The notes beneath the pieces are model-generated. The model saw nothing but the letters and a program-made list of their open reading frames with translations, was not told the origin of the DNA and did not search any database. A DNA stretch of 64,000 nt. It comes from Coxiella-like endosymbiont. GTDB lineage: Bacteria > Pseudomonadota > Gammaproteobacteria > Coxiellales > Coxiellaceae. Where the stretch lies: the NCBI RefSeq assembly GCF_024730665.1, contig NZ_CP084737.1, positions 62,001 to 126,000 of the forward strand. Direction: 5' to 3'. Shown here piece by piece: positions 31,515 to 39,874 of this stretch; position 1 is the first letter of the stretch, and each line of letters opens with the position of its first letter. The translations under genes were made by a program, and so were the position numbers.

Positions 31515-33147
31515 ATGAAAAGATTAACGATCGTTGGTGCACAAATTAATTTACTAGTCGGCGATATTGAAGGCAATGCTCAACTTATCATTGACGCTGC
31601 GAACCGTGCTTATCGTGAAAACAAAGCTGATTTAGTTTTATTTCCTGAATTAGCCGTTACGAGCTATCCACCAGAAGATTTATTATTCCGTCCCGCGCTT
31701 TATCATCGCGTTCATCAGGCGCTTCACCAAATTGCTGATAATGTTAAACATACGATAGTCATCGTCGGTTATCCTGACTGCATAGAAGATAAATATTATA
31801 ATAAAGCCGCTGTTATTGCGGATGGGAAAACCATAGCCACTTATACAAAACATGAATTACCCAACTATCTCGTTTTTGATGAAAAGCGTTATTTTACAGC
31901 GGGAGACCAATCCTGCGTGATTGATGTTAAAGGTGTTAGAGTCGGTATCTTAATTTGTGAAGATTTATGGTTTAAAAATCCTATCAAACAGGCAATGGCT
32001 GCCGGATCTCAATTAATTACCTGTATCAATGCTTCACCTTTTTCGCAAGATAAAGCCCATCATAGACGTAACTTATTAGCCAAACATGCTAAACAATATC
32101 ATGTTCCAATAATTTATTTAAATTTAATAGGTGGACAAGATGAATTAGTTTTTGACGGAGGGTCAATGGTATTTGATCAGAACGGCATTCATGTTCAGCA
32201 AGGCGCCTATTTCAGAGAAGAATTAATGACGGTTGTTTTTGATATTGAACATTCGTTAAAAGTATTGACAACAACGCCCTTGCCTCCCGATCCGCTTAAT
32301 GAAGAAAGAGTGTATAATGTCCTAGTGCTAGGCGTTCGCGATTATATTAGAAAAAATAATTTTCCAAGTGCTATTGTCGGTTTATCTGGTGGTGTGGATT
32401 CCGCTTTAACGGCGTCGATTGCTGTAGATGCTGTCGGCCATGAACGAGTGAGTGGTATACTAATGCCATCCCCTTTTACTTCGAAAATCAGTATAATAGA
32501 TGCGCAAGCGGAAGCAAAAGCGCTGAACATTCGGACATCAATTATTGATATTAATCTGATATTCAATGCCTGTATTAACACTCTGGCTCCAGAATTTATT
32601 GGATTAAAAAAGATATGACGGAAGAGAATTTACAGGCGCGCATCCGCGGCATGCTATTAATGGCTATCTCGAATAAAAGAGGCTCTATTGTTTTAACCAC
32701 GGGAAATAAAAGCGAAATAGCCGTTGGTTATGCTACTTTATACGGAGATATGGCAGGAGGCTTTGCAGTATTAAAAGACGTTTACAAAACGATGGTATAT
32801 CGTTTATGTCATTATCGCAATACAATTTTTCCCGTCATTCCAGAACGTGTTTTAACAAGATCCCCTTCGGCCGAACTAGCACCAGGGCAGAAAGACCAAG
32901 ATGTTTTACCGCCTTATCCAGTGTTAGACGAAATTTTGGAACATTACATAGCTAAAGATGAAGATCTCAGTACTATTGCTGAAGCAGGATTTGATATTGC
33001 AGTAGTAAAAAAGTTGTTCAAATGATTAATCGTAATGAACACAAACGTCACCAAGCACCTGTTGGCATTCGAATTACGGAGCGTGCCTTCGGAAAGGACC
33101 GGCGCTATCCAATCACATCAAGTTTTTTCAAAGAATGCAATCCATAA
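31515..33147 (+). pseudogene. nadE: Glutamine-dependent NAD+ synthetase, two frame breaks
   Basis: Last step of NAD synthesis, amidating nicotinic acid adenine dinucleotide. The N-terminal nitrilase-fold glutaminase has Glu in FPELAVTSYPPEDL, Lys in YTKHELPNY and Cys in ILICEDLWF. The synthetase domain has the PP-loop GLSGGVDSAL (about 291-300). The frame breaks at A6 32606-32611 and again at A6 33007-33012; one A at each joins [15 protein letters not shown], then [18 protein letters not shown], ending at TAA 33145-33147. The total of about 544 residues fits the two-domain family. It runs convergently with lpxK. Confidence 0.88.
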
Positions 33148-33183
33148 ACTCGCCAGTTTCCCATTTTTGGATGCACTATATAA

Positions 33184-34195
33184 TCATAAGAGATAGCCGG
33201 TGCTAGTAGTTAGGTGAGGATGATTAGGAAATGACAGGCTTAATACCTGGAAAAATTCTTGTTGAAATTGATAAGGAACTACTAAATTTACTGACAAACA
33301 AAATAAGCGTTCATTGTTAATAAATTTGCATTTAATAGCATCTTTTTCTGACATAATGATTAATTTATCATCGTCAAAATTAAAGTCTTTAGCCTGGTAA
33401 ACATAATGATCAGGCAAGGGATGTGCTATCACACAGGCCCCCAACAATTCAAGCTGGCGAAAAAACTTTGTGGATTCCCTAAACCGGCTATAGCATGAAC
33501 GGTTTTTCCTTTTAATTCATTCAAGCTTATTTCCTTTTCTGGATTATGTAATTGATAGATTTTAAGTGGCCATAATTGTTTTTCAATGACAAAATTAACA
33601 GTCCTTAAACGCGATTTTGGCTCTCGTAATGGGCCAGCCGGCAAACAACATTCGTTCCCTAATTGATGATCCGAGTCAAGAATAATAATTTCAATATCTC
33701 TCCCCATCGTATAATGTTGCAATCCATCGTCGCTGATAACTATATCGCAATGATAATCTCGCAACAATTGAGTGACAGCAGCAGAACGATTGGAACAAAC
33801 TACCATAGGACAACTTGTTTTCATCACTAGCAAGAGCGCCTCATCTCCTACAACCCGTGGCTCGCTATCTACTGTCACCGTAACAGGTGATTTCCCCCTT
33901 TTCCCACCATACCCACGACTCACCATGCCAGGATTAAAACCGCAATTTTTTAATCGATTTGCCAACCAAATAACAAAAGGTGTTTTACCTGAACCACCAA
34001 CAGTAATATTTCCAACAACAATAACTAATGCAGGGAATTTATTTATCTTTTTAATGCCAACCCGATATAACCAACGCCGAATGGCAACAATTCCCCGATA
34101 TAGAAAAGCAAACGGATTTAGAGCATAGCTTAAGAAAGAACGAGTGGGTCGATACCAAAAATACGGGGCCATTGGCACTATTTTTCCCCAAACAT
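33184..34195 (-). pseudogene. lpxK: Tetraacyldisaccharide 4'-kinase, two frame breaks
   Basis: Phosphorylates the lipid A precursor at the inner membrane. The main part has the P-loop GNITVGGSGKTP, the VSRGYGGK motif and DDGLQHY. The C-terminal part (VIAHPLPDHY, SEKDAIKC) is in another frame; the change lies at TTT 33467-33469, where one extra base gives FFRQLELLGACVI. A second one-base shortfall at T5 34181-34185 separates ATG 34195 (MFGEKIVPM) from the body. That upstream ATG is preferred because it lies 2 bases from the msbA stop. Rejoined length is about 337 residues. Confidence 0.87.
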
Positions 34196-34197
34196 GA

Positions 34198-35946
34198 TTA
34201 TAACCGGCACTTCATAAATTGCATGCGATATAAGTCTGCATAGGCGCCATCTGAAGCAAGCAATTGTTGATGAGTGCCATTTTCAATCAAACGTCCACCT
34301 TCTAGCACAATGATTCGATCTGCTTTTTCAATTGTTGATAGCCGATGTGCAATCACAAGCGTCGTGCATCGTTGCATTAAATTATCTAATGCAGCCTGTA
34401 TATGGCGTTCAGAATGAGTATCTAATGAAGAAGTTGCTTCATCTAAAATAAGTATCGATGCGTTTTTAAATAATGCACGAGCAATAGCGATCCGTTGGCG
34501 TTGTCCACCAGAAAGGCGCATCCCATTTTCTCCTAAGACGGTGTCCAATCCATCTGGTAATTGTTCGATAAATTCCATCGCGTGTGCAGCGTGCGCCACC
34601 TCGATAATTCGTCTTTTGTCAATCCGTCTTATTTGGCCATAGGCGATGTTATGTAAAATGGTGTCATTAAACAAAGCAGTGTACTGAGACACTAACGAAA
34701 ATTGACTGCGTAATTCTTCCAAGTGAAAATCTTTAATATTGACGCCATCCAATCTAATTTCACCATTAGACACATCATAAAAACGAGGTAATAGATTAAT
34801 TAAAGTGGATTTACCTGCGCCTGATCGACCTACAAGCGCAACTGTTTGCCCAGGCTTAATCTTAAAATTAATATCCTGCAATACTGGCTTTTTAGTCTTC
34901 CCATAAGCAAAATACACATGGCAATATTCGATAATACCCGTTGCACGTAACAGATGTCTGGTTCCTGTATTCCTTTCTACGTCTTCGTCTAACAAATTGA
35001 AAATACTTTCTGCACCAGCGATACCTTTTTGAATATAACTGTTAACCATCGTTAAACGCCGCACTGGGCGAAGCATCATGATCATCGCAGACACTACAGA
35101 CGCGAAACTTCCTGCCGTGACATGTAACGCAGGTTGAATAGCAAAAAACAAGATGATCGCAATGGGTACGGCAATAAGTAATTGCACCAAAGAAATACTC
35201 ACACTATTAGTTACAACTACTTTTAATTCACGCTGCTGATTTAACTTGGTTGCGCGATGGAATTTTTCATTTTCATATTTCTGACCACCATAAAGACGAA
35301 TGACTTTATAAGCTTCTATTCCTTCACTGGCAATATGGGTTACCTCGCCCACTGATTTCTGCACGCTCGTACTTAAGCAACGTAAGCGCGCACTACAAAT
35401 TTTCATCACCCACGCAATTACTGGTGTCACAACCAAGAAAAACAAAGTTAATTCCCAATTCACCAAAAACATAACCACTAATAAACCGATAACTAGGGAA
35501 GATTCTTGTAGAGTAGCCACTAGTGCATTGGAGCTTGCTTGCGCGACCTGTTCGACGTTATAAATTATTGTCGATAGTAAATGACCTGAATTATTTTTAT
35601 CATAAAATTTAGCAGGCAAGCGCAATAAATGGCTGAATATCGCACGTCGAAAATCCATTACAATATTTCGTGCCACGCGATTAATAAAATAAGTCGATAA
35701 AAATCCTGCTATCCCTCGAAACAGGGAAACACAAACAATAATTAAAGGTAAGCAGTGGATAAATTCTTTATCTCGATTAATAAATCCTTTGTTGATGATG
35801 GGCTTAATAAGCCAAGCAAAACCGGCATCTGTCAATGAGACCACGACCGTACCAATAATACCAAAAAGAAAAACACTCCAGTATTGTTTAGTTGCTTGAA
35901 GTAATCGTTTGTAAGTTTTGACACCTTGTGCTGTGAATGTTTCCAT
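34198..35946 (-). CDS. msbA: Lipid A export ATP-binding/permease protein MsbA
   Basis: Homodimeric ABC flippase that moves lipid A-core across the inner membrane. The 582-residue protein has six N-terminal membrane helices (about residues 20-310) and a C-terminal ATPase with Walker A GRSGAGKST (about 375), Q-loop FSLVSQ, signature LSGGQRQR (about 481) and Walker B ILILDEATSS. It lies directly upstream of lpxK, the classic msbA-lpxK pair. The frame is intact. A multidrug exporter is a formal alternative, but the context favours MsbA. Confidence 0.93.
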   Translation of the reverse strand: METFTAQGVKTYKRLLQATKQYWSVFLFGIIGTVVVSLTDAGFAWLIKPIINKGFINRDKEFIHCLPLIIVCVSLFRGIAGFLSTYFINRVARNIVMDFRRAIFSHLLRLPAKFYDKNNSGHLLSTIIYNVEQVAQASSNALVATLQESSLVIGLLVVMFLVNWELTLFFLVVTPVIAWVMKICSARLRCLSTSVQKSVGEVTHIASEGIEAYKVIRLYGGQKYENEKFHRATKLNQQRELKVVVTNSVSISLVQLLIAVPIAIILFFAIQPALHVTAGSFASVVSAMIMMLRPVRRLTMVNSYIQKGIAGAESIFNLLDEDVERNTGTRHLLRATGIIEYCHVYFAYGKTKKPVLQDINFKIKPGQTVALVGRSGAGKSTLINLLPRFYDVSNGEIRLDGVNIKDFHLEELRSQFSLVSQYTALFNDTILHNIAYGQIRRIDKRRIIEVAHAAHAMEFIEQLPDGLDTVLGENGMRLSGGQRQRIAIARALFKNASILILDEATSSLDTHSERHIQAALDNLMQRCTTLVIAHRLSTIEKADRIIVLEGGRLIENGTHQQLLASDGAYADLYRMQFMKCRL

Positions 35947-37036
35947 CGCCTCTGCTAAAGATAATGCCGCTGATCAGGGGTTTATGATTATTATTCTATC
36001 GTCTAAAGAAAGCTAGATGAAAACGACCCATCTCCGCAGTCGTAACTGTCTCGTTTCTTCATGTCGACATATTAGAGATAATAAAAGAAAGCACACGCCG
36101 TCACATAACCATCATCCGACAATAGCAATCAAGGCTTAGGTGCACACCTTCTATAAACAGTGATCAGATGCTTAAAGCGTCACTGCCACTTTCTGGATAA
36201 CTGCCATAGAGCTGATGATATTGGTCATTATCACTATAACTAAATCATCTATCAACAACATGAATGTCTCCCCACGCTAAGATACCACGACTTCATCGGT
36301 ACCTGCATCAAATCCACCTATATTTGGATCCACATCTTAAAATTGAACTTAGAATATGGTGTGTCGTTTTGTTCGTCTTCACCACAGCTGATCAACCTTC
36401 ACTTTCCTCATATCTAAGCTCAAACTACAGTTCTCTTACCCAACGGCATAGGCTATAAAACGAAAAGACCATCTACTTCTTCCCCCGCAATTAACCAAAT
36501 ACGATACGTAAAGCAGTACGACAGCAATCAACGACAATTGCTAAAAAATATAAAAATGCACAACTCATAAAAACAATTTACTTCTACTGCATTTGCAGGC
36601 ACTTTTTAACAGGTAATTTTCTACTCTGCATACATCGCACAAATATTGCATTTGCTTTAGGATAAAGCTCAACGAAAAATTACGGAAAATAAAATGAAGG
36701 ATTCCAAAAAAACTATTGGAAGTCAGAAATGCATAACAATTCATCAGAAAGATATAATTAAAGAAAAAATTCAACATATTTAATCGTCAAATAACCGCTA
36801 AATAGATAGGATTCGATTTCGAGATTTACTATCGGCTAAATCGTAACAAACTGAGGGATTGCTGTCAATGCAGCAAGAATAAATAGAAAGTTCACAATTT
36901 GATTCCATGTTCAAAGCGACTGGATTGGTTAATACAACCAATCTTGGTTTATGAAAATGTAGCATTTCTTTTTGGATTTTGCCACTTAAAAATAAAATTT
37001 TCTTCTAACAGCTGAAGTAGCACTAAACCCAGTCTG
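35947..37036. other. Gene-free region between msbA and rpsF
   Basis: About 1.1 kb separating two divergent operons. No gene or convincing relic is recognised; exbB/exbD, which often accompany msbA, could not be detected even as fragments. Confidence 0.4.
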
Positions 37037-37045
37037 TGTTACAAT
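37037..37045 (+). promoter_or_regulatory. Possible extended -10 promoter for the rpsF operon
   Basis: TGTTACAAT fits an extended -10 element (TGn followed by TACAAT), about 70 bases before the rpsF start. No good -35 hexamer is seen at 17 bases, which extended -10 promoters tolerate. Confidence 0.35.
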
Positions 37046-37064
37046 GCTTCATTGATAGCTCCTT

Positions 37065-37089
37065 GCCCCACTGGCTTATTCAGTGGGGC
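37065..37089 (+). promoter_or_regulatory. Leader hairpin in front of rpsF
   Basis: GCCCCACTG and CAGTGGGGC form a perfect 9-bp stem with a 7-base loop, 24 bases before the rpsF start. There is no T-run, so a terminator is unlikely. Its position matches where S6:S18 autoregulatory leaders are found in many bacteria, though I cannot confirm the conserved bulge. Confidence 0.45.
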
Positions 37090-37113
37090 TGTTAAACCGA
37101 AAGGGGGATATTT

Positions 37114-37509
37114 ATGCGACATTATGAAATTGTTATTCTGGTCCATCCCGACCAAAGTAATCAGGTATCGGCAATGGTACAACGTTACCAATCGATGATT
37201 AAAGAGGGAAATGGGCAAATTCATCGTTTTGAAGATTGGGGGCGTCGACAACTTGCTTATCCTATTGATAAGGTTCGTAAGGCGCATTACCTGTTGATGA
37301 ATATTGAGTGTGATAAGTCCGTTATTCATGAGCTTGAGAATTCCTTCCGCTATAATGACGCGGTGATTCGCAATTTAATCTTAAAACGCAATAGAGCAAT
37401 CACCTCACTTTCACCCATCATGCAAAGCGCTGAAAAGGGTAAAAACCCTAGAAAAGAAAAAACAAAAATGCTAGTTGAAGAACCAGCTGAAATACCTGAA
37501 GAAGTTTAG
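37114..37509 (+). CDS. rpsF: 30S ribosomal protein S6
   Basis: S6 forms a heterodimer with S18 on the platform of the small subunit. The 131-residue protein begins [15 protein letters not shown] and carries the conserved [12 protein letters not shown] (residues 41-52) and [10 protein letters not shown]; the charged tail ([11 protein letters not shown]) is variable in the family. AAAGGGGGAT precedes ATG 37114. rpsR follows after 13 bases. Confidence 0.96.
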   Translation: MRHYEIVILVHPDQSNQVSAMVQRYQSMIKEGNGQIHRFEDWGRRQLAYPIDKVRKAHYLLMNIECDKSVIHELENSFRYNDAVIRNLILKRNRAITSLSPIMQSAEKGKNPRKEKTKMLVEEPAEIPEEV

Positions 37510-37522
37510 AGGAGTGGTTGTT

Positions 37523-37750
37523 ATGTCATATTTTCGTCGTAAAAAATTTTGTGCTTTTAAGGGAATGGAAATCCAGGAAATCGATTACAAAGATCTCGAT
37601 ACATTGAAAGATTACACTATGGAGTCTGGTCGGATAGTTCCAAGCCGTATTACAGGAACCAGCGCTAAATATCAGCGCCAACTATCGCGTGCTATTAAAT
37701 TGGCCCGTTATTTAGCGTTATTACCATACTGTGACATACACCATTTTTAG
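37523..37750 (+). CDS. rpsR: 30S ribosomal protein S18
   Basis: Partner of S6. ATG 37523, preceded by AGAGGAG, gives 75 residues with [11 protein letters not shown] at the start, [12 protein letters not shown] in the middle and the RNA-binding [19 protein letters not shown]. The longer frame from 37475 is only the overlap with rpsF and is rejected. Intact and of usual length. Confidence 0.95.
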   Translation: MSYFRRKKFCAFKGMEIQEIDYKDLDTLKDYTMESGRIVPSRITGTSAKYQRQLSRAIKLARYLALLPYCDIHHF

Positions 37751-37785
37751 CACTCTCTGATTAGCGAAAAATTTTAGAAAATATT

Positions 37786-38370
37786 ATGCCTGATGCCCTC
37801 ACCGGATGGCTTGTTGCTATTGTTATCATAGGTTAGCTGCTCTGCAAAAAGGATATCAAAGTGTACTGCTGGTTTTAGCTTTTATGTTTTTATTCGCGAT
37901 CGTTTTTGACAATGCGTCATATAGAATTTTTTAATCACTTTGATTTACTGCTTTTTTAATTTGCCTTAATTTTTATTTTTACGTTAACATGACGATACAC
38001 CTCTTCCTAGCAGAGGTGTGGGAGATTGCTTTGGGTTAGTGCTTATCAGGAGCAATTATTATTGTCGATATTGCGCGTTTAATTGTTAAATTAAATTACA
38101 AATATGTGGGTATTTTAAGTTGCTAATTTAAAATCAATTAGCTGGACACCGACTTATCGTTTAGAAGTTAAATGTCCTGCTAGATTTATGGGTTACCTTG
38201 TAATCCGTGGTTTGATATTTATATAATGGGTATTATTAGCTTTGAGTGCTGGTGGTGTGGCAGACTGCTATTTTTTGCAGAGGTAGTGGCAGTTAAATTT
38301 ACTGGTATAGATCAGTCATGTTGTAGTTGTATTAGCTTATGAGTATGCATTCGTTGTTATTACTAACTTT
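37786..38370 (+). pseudogene. Eroded multi-membrane protein, probably DUF2232 family
   Basis: Between rpsR and rplI many gammaproteobacteria carry a DUF2232 (YybS-like) membrane protein. Here the plus strand encodes hydrophobic pieces in changing frames: MPDALTGWLVAIVIIG from ATG 37786, AALQKGYQSVLLVLAFMF near 37835, and hydrophobic fragments up to about 38360. Several stops and frame changes make it non-functional. Assignment rests on position plus hydrophobicity and the AALQ-x-GYQ match. Confidence 0.5.
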
Positions 38371-38378
38371 TTCAATCG

Positions 38379-38438
38379 GAGATTTAAGCATCATCCATTA
38401 ATTCATTTGAATGAATTAATGGATGATGCTTAAATCTC
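38379..38438. repeat. 28-bp perfect palindrome with 4-base loop
   Basis: Arms 38379-38406 and 38411-38438 are exact reverse complements around TTGA. As RNA this is a very stable 28-bp hairpin ending 60 bases before the rplI start codon. The perfect match within otherwise decayed DNA means recent origin or selection. No T-run follows. Confidence 0.85.
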
Positions 38439-38498
38439 TAATGACGTTTTTGCGTAATTGCTTTATCAGGCATCGGCTTATTGACTAGAAGGATATTT

Positions 38499-39029
38499 AT
38501 GAATATGAGAGTTATTTTACAGGAAAAAGTGGTCAATCTTGGTAATATTGGTGACCAGGTATCAGTGAAATCGGGCTACGCGCGTAATTTTTTATTGCCT
38601 TATGGTAAAGCTGTACCGGCTACGCCTGAATATATTGCTGAGTTTGAAAAACACCGTGTTGAATTAGAAAAAACAGCCGCTGTATTGTTAGAAAAAGCCA
38701 AATCTAGAGCTGAAAAACTAGCAGCAAAAACTTTCAAAATTACCGCTAACGCAAGCGAGGAAGGCAAACTTTTTGGTTCAGTGGGACCTCGTGAAATTGC
38801 GGAAGCCATTTCAAAAAACGGTGTCAATGTTGAAAAACGAGAAGTTAGTTTACCGGAAGGACCAATCCGACAAGTAGGTGAATACCAGATTTCCATTTAT
38901 CTTCATATGAATTTTTCAGTTACCGTGAAAATTAAAGTAGTTTCGAATAGTCATTCCATTCTTTCTGTTGAAGAAAATGAAGGAGTTTCACGAGGAGAGC
39001 GGTCTAACACACCTGGTAAAACTCCTTGA
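38499..39029 (+). CDS. rplI: 50S ribosomal protein L9
   Basis: L9 bridges the L1 stalk base and affects frame maintenance. ATG 38499 has AGAAGGA 5 bases upstream; the family-like start is MNMRVILQEKVVNLGNIGD. The N-domain (GYARNFLLPYGKAVPAT, residues 28-44) and the long connecting helix are conserved, as is EGKLFGSVG. The protein has 176 residues against about 149 usual, because the end runs on past the C-domain into a charged tail (SVEENEGVSRGERSN), possibly by loss of the original stop. Confidence 0.93.
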   Translation: MNMRVILQEKVVNLGNIGDQVSVKSGYARNFLLPYGKAVPATPEYIAEFEKHRVELEKTAAVLLEKAKSRAEKLAAKTFKITANASEEGKLFGSVGPREIAEAISKNGVNVEKREVSLPEGPIRQVGEYQISIYLHMNFSVTVKIKVVSNSHSILSVEENEGVSRGERSNTPGKTP

Positions 39030-39874
39030 TATTGAGTCCATCTATGTGTCTTCTAACCCATCTATTTAGGGAGAATCAGACAACGTCATCTAAGTGAGTA
39101 TGTTCTGGCCTTAGAAGATAGAACACAGGAGAAACAATACAAAGCTTTCCTAACTATCGAAGAAAACACTACCCTTAAATCGAATAAGTTAGTGACGTTT
39201 TTTAAAAAATCATGCTAGGATGCGAAAAAAGAAATTAACTTTACTGATTATAGGGGGTCAAAGAAGGCTGTTGCTGCGTACAAAAGATTTTCATCCCTTC
39301 CTCGAACGAGATAAGATAAATATATAAACGGATAATACATCAGTTAAAGGATTCTATAAGCTTTCGGTCTACTAATATCGCTGAATTTTCCGGTAAATTA
39401 ATCCATTTATCCACCATAAACAGACTGGTCCTAAGTGTATGAACGATTTATTCGCTTTTTTAAAGAAAAAGGACGAGATACCACTGCTAGTAAATCTTCA
39501 TTTTCATTATGAATAGATGTAGCTGATTTGTACCAGTAGCGGCACAGTGAAGTAGTTTCTTATTTAATCACACAAGAAGTCACATAAGGAAGGTTTTACA
39601 GATTCAACTGACAACAAATGGAGCAAGATGTTCTCTTCGGTACTTATTTAATAAGAAATCTTAAGCGCTAAGTGTGTATTGATTGTAGCGAAATTAACAG
39701 AAGAAGAGTTATCCTGGCGACTGTTTCTCTCAGAGAAAGGAAAATCTGGTCATTTTCGGATTTCATCATTATTTTTCATGACTTTCATTTTTTTCTCTAT
39801 TATCATACGCGAGTGAACTCAGTAAATTCTTAGTGATTCTTCTCACTGCTCAATAGGAATACCATAGTAATCCA
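39030..39874. other. Gene-free region between rplI and dnaB
   Basis: 845 bases. Short open stretches exist (for example MNDLFAFLKKKDEI near 39439) but none can be assigned, and stops are dense. Probably a decayed gene, family unknown. Confidence 0.4.

Noticed and set aside
36264-36458. 64-codon plus-strand open frame in the msbA-rpsF gap, and a search for exbB/exbD remnants on the minus strand.
   Set aside because: Neither strand shows ExbB/ExbD motifs and the open frame has no support.
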